Positions 25,570 to 33,076 of a stretch of 64,000 nt of DNA are shown in pieces. The stretch comes from Flexivirga oryzae (lineage in GTDB: Bacteria; Actinomycetota; Actinomycetes; Actinomycetales; Dermatophilaceae). The position numbers were made by a program, and so were the translations under genes. Numbering within the stretch: the stretch's first letter is position 1; the number at the start of each line of letters is the position of its first letter. The stretch is from NCBI RefSeq assembly GCF_014190805.1, contig NZ_JACHVQ010000002.1:496001-560000 (forward strand), in the 5' to 3' direction. The notes under the pieces were generated by a model. The model did no database searches, had not been told where the DNA came from, and was given only the letters and a program-made list of their open reading frames with translations.

Positions 25570-27945
25570 TCAGCCGCCGGAACCCGCCCGGATCGGCTCG
25601 CGGCCGACCGGCTGCTTCGGCCGTGGCGTGAGCGGCTTCGGTGGCTTGGTGGCCTTGGACGCCGTCTTCCCGGACCGCAGGGTGAACTTGCGCCCGTAGT
25701 GCTTGATCGGCACATGGGCGTCCGGACCGTCCTCCAGCTGGTAGATCGTCCGCTCGTGGGTGACCTCGACCCGGATCTTGCAGCCCTGCCAGCGCAGCGT
25801 GAAGGCGAGGCGCTGGATCTTCTCCGGCAACGTCGGGGCGAAGCTGAGCTGCCCGTGGTGGTCCCGCATCCCGCCGAAGCCGCACACCAATGCCAACCAG
25901 GCGCCGGCCAGCGACGCGACGTGCACGCCGTCGCCGGTGTTGTGCTCCAGGTTGTGCAGGTCCATCAGGGCGGCCTCGGTCGCGTAGTCGTGGGCGAGCT
26001 CGACCTGGCCGACCTCGGCGGCGATGACGGCCTGGGTGCAGGCCGACAGCGACGAGTCCCGGCAGGTCACCGCTTCGTAGTACTCGAAGGCGCGGGCCTT
26101 CTGCTCCGGGGTGAATTCGTCGCCGCACCAGTGCATTGCGAGGATCAGGTCGGCCTGTTTGACGACCTGCTTCGGGTAGATGTCGACATACGGGTAGTGC
26201 AGCAACAGCGGGTAGCCGTCGTCCTTGAGTGTCTCCTCGAAGTCCCAGACACGGTGCTGGGTGAAGTCGGCGTCCTGCATGTGGACGTCCTTGTCGCTGT
26301 CGTAGGGCACCGCGATCGTCTCCACCGCCGCCCACCAGTCGGCGCGTTCGGACTCGGTGACCTTGAGCTCCTTGGCGGCCTTCGGCCACCGCTCGGCTGC
26401 TTCGGCGGCGTAGCGGAGGTTCCGGGCCGCCATCAGGTTGGTGTAGACGTTGTCGTCGACGATCGCGCTGTATTCGTCGGGACCGGTCACGCCGTCGATG
26501 TGGAAACGCCCGTCGTCGCCGTGATAGCCGAGGTCGGCCCACAGGCGCGCGGTCTGCACCAGCAGCGGGAGGGCGATCTCCTTGTCGAACTCCTCGTCCT
26601 GGGTCCAGAACACATACCGCGCAGCCGAGACGGCGATCGCCGCGTTGACGTGGAAGGCCGCCGTCCCCGCCGGCCAGTAGGCGGAACACTCCTGACCGCG
26701 GATGGTGCGCCACGGGAAGGCAACACCCTTCAGTTTCAAGGTTTGTGCGCGCTCCGCGGCGAGTTCGGCGATCGACAGGCGCCAGCTGATCGCGTCCCGT
26801 GCCGCCTGCGGGGCCGTCGCCGTCAACACCGGCAGGACGTACATCTCGCTGTCCCAGAAGCAGTGCCCGTCATACCCCGGACCGGTCAGGCCCTTGGCGG
26901 GTATGGCGCGCCCCTCCGCGCGGGCGCCGGACTGCAGCACGTGCCACAGACCGAAACGCACCGCCTGCTGGATGGCCGGGTCACCGTCGACCTCGACATC
27001 GGCGCCGTCCCAGAACTCGTCGAGGTAACTGCGCTGCTCGGCGACGAGGTTGTCCCAGCCGGTGTGCAGCACCGCGGACAGCGCGGCGTCCACCTGGTCA
27101 CGCAGTGCGGGCAGCGTGCGCTGCGAACTCCAGCCGTAGGCAACGAATTTCGTCAACCCCACGGTCTCGCCGGGCTGCAACTCGGTGCCCACCGTGGTGC
27201 GGGTCCAATCGGGTTGCACGTAGGTGTTGGAGTGGAAGTCCTCCTCACCGTGGATGACGTGGTCGCAGGCCACCGCGACGCGCAGCTTGCTGCGGCGCGT
27301 GCGATGGATCAGCAACGACCGGTTGCCGGTGTGGGAGTGTTCCTCCGGCCGCAACGGATCCTTCAAGGCCGCAGCGACCCGGGGGTCCTTCGATGCGACC
27401 TTGAGCCGCTCGTTGGCGACCATCTCCGACTGCATCACGATGCGCACCGGCTTGTTGATCGCCTCGACCGAGTAGCGGATGGCGAGGATGGCGCGCTGCG
27501 TGAAGGACACCAGCCGGGTCGAGCGGATGCGCACCTGGGTGCCGGCGGTCGTCTCCCAGATCACGTCGCGGTGCAACAGGCCTTCGCGCATGTCCAGGGA
27601 TCGTTCCTGGTGGCGGACAACGCCGTACCGCATGTCGAGCGGTTGGTCGTCGACCAGCAGCCGGATGATCTTGCCGTCCGTGACGTTGACGATCGTCTGG
27701 CCCTCTTCGGGGTAGCCGTAGCCCGCTTCGGCATACGGCAGCGGACGCTCCTCGTAGAAGGAGTTGAGGTAGGTCCCGAGCAGGCCGTTCGGCGTCGACT
27801 CGTCGTAGTTGCCGCGCACCCCGATGTGCCCGTTGGACAGCGCGAAGACCGACTCGGACTGCGCCAGATTGCCCGGATGGAGGCCGAGTTCGCGCACCCG
27901 CCAGGGTTCGACCGTGAATTCGCTCTTCGCGCTGGCCATCGTCAT
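25570..27945 (-). CDS. Glycoside hydrolase family 65 disaccharide phosphorylase
   Basis: 791 residues, the family length. The N-terminal beta-sandwich (NGHIGVRGNYDESTPNGLLGTYLNSFYEERPLPYAEAGYG) is followed by the (alpha/alpha)6 barrel with the catalytic acid in DGVTGPDEYSAI (E491) and the phosphate-binding region GKTLK-like HNTGDGVHVASLAG. GH65 enzymes split maltose, trehalose, kojibiose or nigerose with phosphate to give beta-glucose 1-phosphate. The next gene upstream on the strand encodes beta-phosphoglucomutase with an ATGA overlap, which supports a phosphorylase rather than hydrolase role. The exact disaccharide cannot be decided from sequence alone. Confidence 0.9.
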   Translation of the reverse strand: MTMASAKSEFTVEPWRVRELGLHPGNLAQSESVFALSNGHIGVRGNYDESTPNGLLGTYLNSFYEERPLPYAEAGYGYPEEGQTIVNVTDGKIIRLLVDDQPLDMRYGVVRHQERSLDMREGLLHRDVIWETTAGTQVRIRSTRLVSFTQRAILAIRYSVEAINKPVRIVMQSEMVANERLKVASKDPRVAAALKDPLRPEEHSHTGNRSLLIHRTRRSKLRVAVACDHVIHGEEDFHSNTYVQPDWTRTTVGTELQPGETVGLTKFVAYGWSSQRTLPALRDQVDAALSAVLHTGWDNLVAEQRSYLDEFWDGADVEVDGDPAIQQAVRFGLWHVLQSGARAEGRAIPAKGLTGPGYDGHCFWDSEMYVLPVLTATAPQAARDAISWRLSIAELAAERAQTLKLKGVAFPWRTIRGQECSAYWPAGTAAFHVNAAIAVSAARYVFWTQDEEFDKEIALPLLVQTARLWADLGYHGDDGRFHIDGVTGPDEYSAIVDDNVYTNLMAARNLRYAAEAAERWPKAAKELKVTESERADWWAAVETIAVPYDSDKDVHMQDADFTQHRVWDFEETLKDDGYPLLLHYPYVDIYPKQVVKQADLILAMHWCGDEFTPEQKARAFEYYEAVTCRDSSLSACTQAVIAAEVGQVELAHDYATEAALMDLHNLEHNTGDGVHVASLAGAWLALVCGFGGMRDHHGQLSFAPTLPEKIQRLAFTLRWQGCKIRVEVTHERTIYQLEDGPDAHVPIKHYGRKFTLRSGKTASKATKPPKPLTPRPKQPVGREPIRAGSGG

Positions 27946-28676
27946 TTCTCCTCGTCGATCAGCTCGGAAAGGTCCTGCACGACGACATCGGCGCCGTGCT
28001 CCCGCAGCGCGTCTGCATGACCCACTCGGTCGACGCCGACCACGAGGCCGAAGTTCCCCGCGTGGCCGGCCTCGACGCCGGAGACCGCGTCCTCGAACAC
28101 CGCGGCCTGAGCAGCGGTCACACCCGCGAGCTTTGCCCCCGCGAGGAAGGAGTCGGGTGCTGGCTTTCCCTTGATGTTCTGCTCCCGCAGGGTGACTCCG
28201 TCAACGCGCCCTTCGACATACTCCGCGAGCCCCGTGACCTCCAGGACCATGGCAGTGTTGGCGCTCGACGACACGACGATCCGGTGCAGCCCGTTCTCAC
28301 GGGCCAGCTGCAGGTAGCGCCGGCTGCCCTCGTACACCTCGACGCCGTTGCGCTTGATCTCGTCCTGCACGTTGTCGTTCTTGCGATTGCCCAGACCCCA
28401 GACGGTTTCGGCGTCCGGCCCGTCGTCGGGAGACCCTTCGGGCAGTTGGATGTCCCGTGACGTCAGAAAGTCCCGGACACCATCCTGGCGTGGCTTGCCG
28501 TCGACGTACTGGTTGTAGTCGTCGTCGGTGAACGGCCGGAAATCCTGGCCGTCGCGTGCCTCCAGGTAGGCATCGAACATCTGCTTCCACGCCTTGCGGT
28601 GCACGCTGGCGGTGTCGGTGAGGACACCGTCCAGGTCGAAAAGGCAGGTCGTGACGGCGTCCGGCAGTCCAAGCAT
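27942..28676 (-). CDS. pgmB: Beta-phosphoglucomutase (HAD family)
   Basis: About 244 residues. HAD motif I is FDLDGVLTDTASVHRKAWK (nucleophile Asp and acid/base Asp), motif II VVSSSANT, motif III KGKPAPDSFLAG and motif IV VFEDAVSGVEAGHAG. The helical cap includes the substrate region NRKNDNVQDEI. It converts beta-glucose 1-phosphate to glucose 6-phosphate, the step after the GH65 phosphorylase whose ATG overlaps its stop. Start ATG 28676 has GAGGA 11 bp upstream; the frame opens at 28700 (MPMQRNGSM), but that ATG lacks a site. Confidence 0.9.
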   Translation of the reverse strand: MLGLPDAVTTCLFDLDGVLTDTASVHRKAWKQMFDAYLEARDGQDFRPFTDDDYNQYVDGKPRQDGVRDFLTSRDIQLPEGSPDDGPDAETVWGLGNRKNDNVQDEIKRNGVEVYEGSRRYLQLARENGLHRIVVSSSANTAMVLEVTGLAEYVEGRVDGVTLREQNIKGKPAPDSFLAGAKLAGVTAAQAAVFEDAVSGVEAGHAGNFGLVVGVDRVGHADALREHGADVVVQDLSELIDEEK

Positions 28677-28801
28677 CGAACCGTTCCTCTGCATCGGCAA
28701 TCGTCTTCATCGCATGCTGCGGCCCCGTAGGGCTCTTGGCAGATTAGACCCGCAGCGCCCGTGGGCCAGGGACATTCCGTGCAGTGTTCGGACATGCGTC
28801 A

Positions 28802-28837
28802 GGGCTCGGCCACCCACTCAGATGAGCGGCCGAGCCC
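28802..28837 (-). terminator. GC-rich hairpin after the Clp-N gene
   Basis: GGGCTCGGCC (28802-28811) and GGCCGAGCCC (28828-28837) form a perfect 10-bp stem with a 16-nt loop. It lies 14 bp past the stop of the minus-strand Clp-N gene. There is no U tract, so it may be a Rho-independent terminator of the U-poor actinobacterial type or only a 3' stabilising hairpin. Confidence 0.6.
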
Positions 28838-28850
28838 GTGGACGGCCAGG

Positions 28851-29699
28851 TCAGGCGGTGGTCCGGTCGGCCAATTCATCCACGGCGTCGCGCAACGCCT
28901 TCGGGTCGTCGGACGCCTCGATGATGGCTTCGATCGCCGGGTCCCCGCTGTTGAAGAGCGCCGCCAACACCACACCCGCGAGCGGCCCGCCGGCGTCATC
29001 CCACGGCCCGGACCCGTGCGACGCCCGCATCTCCTGCCGCATCTCGTGCAGCACCCGGTGCATGCTCGGGGTCACCTGGGTGAACCGTCGGCTGCGTGGT
29101 CCGCGACGGCCTCGACCGCCCGGCCCGAAACCACCCGGCCCGAAACCACCGGGGCCGAACGGGCCCGGGCCGAACGGCCCGAATCCCTCGTCGAAACCTT
29201 CCGATTCGTTCTCGTGCCCTTCGCGGTCGGAGCCGGACTCACCCGTGTCCTCCACGCACGGCAGCTGCCCGCCGCGCGGATGCGGTCCGCGTGGCCGACG
29301 TCCGCGATGACCGCCGTGCTGCCCGCGTCCCCGGCGCTGCCCCCACCCGTCCGTGATGTCCTCACCGAACGTCTCGCGGACCGCGTCCCGCACCTTGTCG
29401 AGGTCGATACCGATGGCCCGCAACGCCTCCCGGTCCTCCTCGAGATTGTCCGCCGCGTCCTGACGGTCCCGAGCCGGTGCGGACGAGGCCGTGTCGTCGT
29501 GCTTCTCGACGACCACCCGACGTGCCCATTCGTAGGTCACGCCCTGCTCGGCGAGCACCTTGTATGCCGAGCCGCGCACGTTCGAGAGAAGTCCGAGCAG
29601 GAAGTGATCGGGGCCGAGCAGCTCATGATCGAGCTCCCTGCGCTCCTCCACCGCCTGCAGCATCGCTATTCGTAGCTCTGAATCCATTCGTCGAAACAT
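28851..29699 (-). CDS. Clp N-domain protein with Gly-Phe-Pro linker (no ATPase)
   Basis: 282 residues. The N-terminal half has a Clp-N repeat (MDSELRIAMLQAVEERRELDHELLGPDHFLLGLL...AYKVLAEQGVTYEWARRVV). A charged Arg/Gly linker follows (residues ~115-200) containing a run of FGP/FGPGG units, and a second helical region (MHRVLHEMRQEMRAS...GPLAGVVLAALFNSGDPAIEAIIEASDDPKALRDAVDELA) resembles another half Clp-N repeat. There is no AAA+ domain, so it cannot be an unfoldase by itself; it may be an adaptor or substrate-recognition protein for ClpC. Start ATG 29699 with AAGGAGA. The HTH gene 37 bp upstream carries a strong operator and probably controls both. Confidence 0.8.
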   Translation of the reverse strand: MFRRMDSELRIAMLQAVEERRELDHELLGPDHFLLGLLSNVRGSAYKVLAEQGVTYEWARRVVVEKHDDTASSAPARDRQDAADNLEEDREALRAIGIDLDKVRDAVRETFGEDITDGWGQRRGRGQHGGHRGRRPRGPHPRGGQLPCVEDTGESGSDREGHENESEGFDEGFGPFGPGPFGPGGFGPGGFGPGGRGRRGPRSRRFTQVTPSMHRVLHEMRQEMRASHGSGPWDDAGGPLAGVVLAALFNSGDPAIEAIIEASDDPKALRDAVDELADRTTA

Positions 29700-29736
29700 G
29701 GTTGATCTCCTTGAAAGTCGTTGATCCGCAGCACCT

Positions 29737-29943
29737 TCACCGCGAATGCTTCTGATGAACGGCCTGTCGGCTGACCTGCAGGACATCGGCGATGGCCTGC
29801 CAACTCCAACCGCGCTCCCGAGCGTTTCGCACCTGCACGTCCTCCAACCGGTCGGCGAGGACGCGGAGTGCACGAACCGCGGCGAGTCCCTGCGCGGGAT
29901 TGGTGCTCGCGGCCGCCTCGGTGAGCTTCATGTCGTCGTTCAT
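29737..29943 (-). CDS. Small helix-turn-helix regulator of the Clp-N gene
   Basis: 68 residues. A helical N-terminal half (GLAAVRALRVLADRLEDVQVRNARERG) precedes an HTH of the type WSWQAIADVLQVSRQAVHQKH that fills the C-terminus. This small HTH plus Clp-N pair occurs in other actinobacteria. The ATG at 29943 is preceded by two near-identical 18-bp dyads that overlap the predicted promoter, so autorepression is likely. ATG 29943 would be almost at the transcription start, which predicts a leaderless mRNA. The frame is open upstream to 30006 but the dyads lie there. Confidence 0.78.
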   Translation of the reverse strand: MNDDMKLTEAAASTNPAQGLAAVRALRVLADRLEDVQVRNARERGWSWQAIADVLQVSRQAVHQKHSR

Positions 29944-29944
29944 G

Positions 29945-29991
29945 GTGTCAAGTAAACCTGACACTTCCGGACATGTCAAGAAAACCTGACA
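29945..29991 (-). promoter_or_regulatory. Two-dyad operator overlapping a sigma-70-like promoter
   Basis: TGTCAAGTAAACCTGACA (29946-29963) and TGTCAAGAAAACCTGACA (29974-29991) differ at one base and lie 28 bp apart. Each is an inverted repeat TGTCA...TGACA. On the minus strand TTGACA (29979-29974) and TTTACT (29956-29951) are separated by exactly 17 bp, so the -35 and -10 each sit inside one dyad. The predicted start of transcription would be close to the ATG at 29943. The HTH protein encoded directly downstream is the natural candidate to bind here. Confidence 0.75.
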
Positions 29992-30048
29992 CGAGAGTCT
30001 TGCCATCGTTGGGTGAGGGAGCCGTCACCGGCGGAATAGGGTCGGATC

Positions 30049-31185
30049 ATGACGCTCCCCGGAGTCACCCGCGCGGTCGACGCCGCCATCAGTGGCCGGC
30101 GCATCGCCGGCGCGGTGGTGCTGATCAGCCGTGACGGGCATCCGGTGCACGACCAGGCCGCGGGTCTGGCCGATCTGGCGTCGGAGACGCCCATGCGGCG
30201 GGGCACGGTGTTCCGTCTCGCCTCGGTGACCAAGCCGGTCATCGCCGTCACCACGATGCACCTGGTCGAGGCCGGAGACCTGGACCTGACCTCCCCGATC
30301 CATCGCTGGCTGGGCGATTTTCGGCCGAGGCTCGCCGACGGGTCGGTGCCGGACATCACGGTCGACAACCTGCTCACGCACACGGCGGGTCTCTCCTACC
30401 GGATGAGCGAGCCGCCCGGCAGCGACTACGACCGGCTCGAGGTCTCCGACGGGCTGGACCGCACCGATCTCACCCTGCAGCAGAACCTGGACCGGATCGC
30501 GCGGACCACGCTGCGGGCGGTGCCCGGCACCGAGTTCCGCTACTCCCTCGCGTATGACGTGCTCGGCGCGCTCATCGAGTCGGTGACCGGCACGACGTTG
30601 CCGAAGGCAGTCGACCAGATCGTGTGCCGCCCCCTGCAACTGCACAGCTTCGGCTTCTCCGTCGGTGAGTTGGCGCAGGTGGCGACGGCGTACAGCGATG
30701 GCCTCATCCCGATCACCGACGAGCCGATCCCCAACGACTTCAACGTTGTTCGGTTCTCTCCGGAGCGGATCTTCGACCACACCCAGTGGCCGTCGGGCGG
30801 CGCTGGCGCTGCCGGAACCGCGGGCGACGTGCTGCGGTTCCTGGAGTCGGTCGCCCTCGGCGGCGACCCGATCCTCACCTCGCGCACGGTCACCGAGATG
30901 TACGCGGCCCGGATCGGTCGGCAGCTGGTCGGGACGACGCTGCACGACTCCTTCGCCCGCGGCTGGGCGGTCACGTCACCGGACACCGCTCCGCTCTACG
31001 GCCTGCCGATCGACTCGGTCCACTGGGGCGGCGCCTACGGACATTCCTGGGCGATCGATCCCGCGACCCGCACCGTGGTCGTCGCGCTGACCAACACCAC
31101 CCCGGAGGGCATGGCGGGCGCATTCCCCGCGGACGTCGCTCGTGCGGCGTTCACCGATCTCGCAACCGGCGCGCTCGACGCGTAG
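30049..31185 (+). CDS. Beta-lactamase-family serine hydrolase
   Basis: 378 residues of the class C/PF00144 type (esterase EstB, D-aminopeptidase and relatives). SxxK is S59-V-T-K62 (FRLASVTKPV), the YxN-like motif is Y165-S-L (FRYSLAYDVLG) and the third motif is HWGGAYGHSW (HxG). All three active-site elements are present. There is no signal peptide, so it is probably cytoplasmic and more likely an esterase/amidase than a resistance enzyme. ATG 30049. It ends 10 bp before the aldo/keto reductase start in the same direction. Confidence 0.86.
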   Translation: MTLPGVTRAVDAAISGRRIAGAVVLISRDGHPVHDQAAGLADLASETPMRRGTVFRLASVTKPVIAVTTMHLVEAGDLDLTSPIHRWLGDFRPRLADGSVPDITVDNLLTHTAGLSYRMSEPPGSDYDRLEVSDGLDRTDLTLQQNLDRIARTTLRAVPGTEFRYSLAYDVLGALIESVTGTTLPKAVDQIVCRPLQLHSFGFSVGELAQVATAYSDGLIPITDEPIPNDFNVVRFSPERIFDHTQWPSGGAGAAGTAGDVLRFLESVALGGDPILTSRTVTEMYAARIGRQLVGTTLHDSFARGWAVTSPDTAPLYGLPIDSVHWGGAYGHSWAIDPATRTVVVALTNTTPEGMAGAFPADVARAAFTDLATGALDA

Positions 31186-31195
31186 CGTGGTGGCG

Positions 31196-32032
31196 ATGAG
31201 CCTCCCGACATACACCCTCAACGACGGCACGACCCTTCCGGCGATCGGCTTCGGCACCTACCCGCTGAGGGACGAGGACGGCCTCACCGCGATCCGGAGT
31301 GCCCTCGACGCCGGCTACCGATTGCTCGACACCGCAGTCAATTACGAGAACGAACCCGAGGTCGGCGAGGCACTCCGCCGTTCCGGGGTACCGCGCGACG
31401 AGGTGCGGATCCAGAGCAAGATCCCCGGCCGGCACCACGGGTATGACGATGCCCTGGCGTCGATCCGCGCGTCCCTCGAGGTGATGCAGCTCGACCACAT
31501 CGATGTGCACCTGATCCACTGGCCGAATCCGAGCGTCGACAAGTACGTCGAGGCGTGGCGCGCCCTGGTGACCGCGCAGCGGGAGGGGTTGGTGACGACG
31601 ATCGGCGTCTCCAACTTCACCCAGGAGCAGCTGCGCCGGATCATCGACGACACCGGGGTCACCCCGGCGGTGAACCAGATCGAGCTGCACCCCTACTTCC
31701 CGCAGGTGGAGATGCGAAAGGTCAACGCCGACCTGGGGATCCGCACCGAGGCGTGGAGCCCGATGGGCAGGCGCCAGGCACCGTTCGGCGAGCCGCCGGT
31801 CGCGGATGCGGCGACCGCCCACGACGTCACACCCGGTCAGGTCATCCTGCGCTGGCACTACCAGCTCGGGTCGCTGCCGCTGCCCAAGTCCGCGACCCCG
31901 CAGCGCCAAGCGGACAACCTCGACATTCTCGGGTTCGAGCTGACCGACGCCGAGATGGCCGCCATCACCGGACTGGCCAAGCCGGACGGCCGGCTCTTCG
32001 GCGGCGACCCCAACACCCACGAAGAGATGTGA
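31196..32032 (+). CDS. Aldo/keto reductase (AKR3/5-type)
   Basis: 278 residues, one TIM barrel. The tetrad is D45 and Y50 (YRLLDTAVNYENE), K75 (IQSKIPG) and H108 (VHLIHWPN). The cofactor-binding end shows GVSNFT and LPLPKSATPQRQADNLDILGFELT, which suits NADPH use. It resembles 2,5-diketo-gluconate reductase-like AKRs that reduce aldehydes or keto sugars. ATG 31196. Probably co-transcribed with the serine hydrolase; paired-repeat element D begins 12 bp after its stop. Confidence 0.9.
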   Translation: MSLPTYTLNDGTTLPAIGFGTYPLRDEDGLTAIRSALDAGYRLLDTAVNYENEPEVGEALRRSGVPRDEVRIQSKIPGRHHGYDDALASIRASLEVMQLDHIDVHLIHWPNPSVDKYVEAWRALVTAQREGLVTTIGVSNFTQEQLRRIIDDTGVTPAVNQIELHPYFPQVEMRKVNADLGIRTEAWSPMGRRQAPFGEPPVADAATAHDVTPGQVILRWHYQLGSLPLPKSATPQRQADNLDILGFELTDAEMAAITGLAKPDGRLFGGDPNTHEEM

Positions 32033-32044
32033 CCCCACCCCCAG

Positions 32045-32145
32045 CCGACAGGCTCACATAACCACCGACGGGCTCACAAATACCGCCCTCCGGCGCACAG
32101 AATCGCACCCATGAGTGAGCCTCTCGGTCATTACTGGGCCTGTCG
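32045..32145. repeat. Paired-repeat intergenic element D (2 forward, 2 inverted copies)
   Basis: Forward units CCGACAGGCTCACATAAC (32045-32062) and CCGACGGGCTCACAAA (32065-32080); inverted units TGAGTGAGCCTCTCGG (32112-32127) and TACTGGGCCTGTCG (32132-32145). The period is 18-20 bp, as in elements A-C. The first pair matches best through GGCTCAC/GTGAGCC. It lies between convergent genes (aldo/keto reductase and ECF S component). Confidence 0.82.
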
Positions 32146-32209
32146 CTGAATTGGGTGGGCGGGGTGCGCGGGGTGCGGGCGGGGTGGTCGTCTGCTGACT
32201 GGGTTGCGG

Positions 32210-33076
32210 TCAGGCGTCGGTGCGGATGGGGTCGTATGACGCGCGGCGGGCCGCGCGGCGCAGCAGCGTCAGCACGGGGCGGCCCAGGAGGGCGATGGCT
32301 ATCGCGTTGGTGATGGCCCGTCCGGTGTCCCATCCACCGGTCGAGGTCACGAGGGTGTAGACGAGGAAGCGGTGCAGGTTGGACCACAGCGAATCCCCCG
32401 GAACATAGGCCAGATTCGCGTGCCCCGAGATGTCCGTGCCGGCGAGGAACGGCCAGCCGTAGAGGTTCATCAACGCCCCGAAGAGATACGCCACCAACAC
32501 GCCGTAGCCGACCAGCATGACGATCTCGCGCCGCCCGCGGACGCGGCGTGGCAGCAGTCCGGCGCCCATCCCGATCCAGGCCGAGCAGAGCATCTGGAAC
32601 GGCAGCCAGGGACCGACCCCGGCGGTCAGCAACGCCGACGCGAAGAGGGACGTGCACCCCAGCACGAAGCCGAAACCCGGCCCGAACACCCGCCCGGCGA
32701 GGATCAGCAGGAAGAACACCGTCTCGATACCCCCGGTGCCGCCACCGGTCGGCCGCAACGCGGCATCGACCGCCGACAGCACGCCGAGCATCGCCAGCGC
32801 CTTGGAATCCATGCCGCCATCGGCGAATTCGGCGAGTACGACGACGACCAGCAGCGGCAGCGTCACCGCGAAGATGATCGGCGCGTCGGTCACGTGGGCC
32901 GTGTCGGTGGCAGCGTGCCGGGTCAGCAGCGGCCAGCAGAACATCGCCAGCCCGGCGATCGAGACCAGCACGAGGACGACCGCGGACCGCAAACCCACGG
33001 GCACCGCGGAGCCGCCCAGCCGCGCCACCAGATCGGCCGGCCGGTCGGGGGCGGCGCGGTCGGTCACCGGGTTCAC
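32210..33076 (-). CDS. ECF transporter S component, predicted cobalamin-type
   Basis: 288 residues, about six TM helices (VGLRSAVVLVLVSIAGLAMFCW; PIIFAVTLPLLVVVVLAEF; a GRVFGPGFGFVLGCTSLFASALL segment; FQMLCSAWIGMGAGLLPRR; IVMLVGYGVLVAYLFGALMNLYGWPFL; a C-terminal helix). This is the substrate-binding membrane subunit of a group II ECF transporter. GTG 33076 overlaps the stop of the ATPase gene (GTGA), so translation is coupled. It is the last gene of an operon that begins behind a cobalamin riboswitch, so vitamin B12 or a precursor is the likely substrate. Confidence 0.82.
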   Translation of the reverse strand: MNPVTDRAAPDRPADLVARLGGSAVPVGLRSAVVLVLVSIAGLAMFCWPLLTRHAATDTAHVTDAPIIFAVTLPLLVVVVLAEFADGGMDSKALAMLGVLSAVDAALRPTGGGTGGIETVFFLLILAGRVFGPGFGFVLGCTSLFASALLTAGVGPWLPFQMLCSAWIGMGAGLLPRRVRGRREIVMLVGYGVLVAYLFGALMNLYGWPFLAGTDISGHANLAYVPGDSLWSNLHRFLVYTLVTSTGGWDTGRAITNAIAIALLGRPVLTLLRRAARRASYDPIRTDA

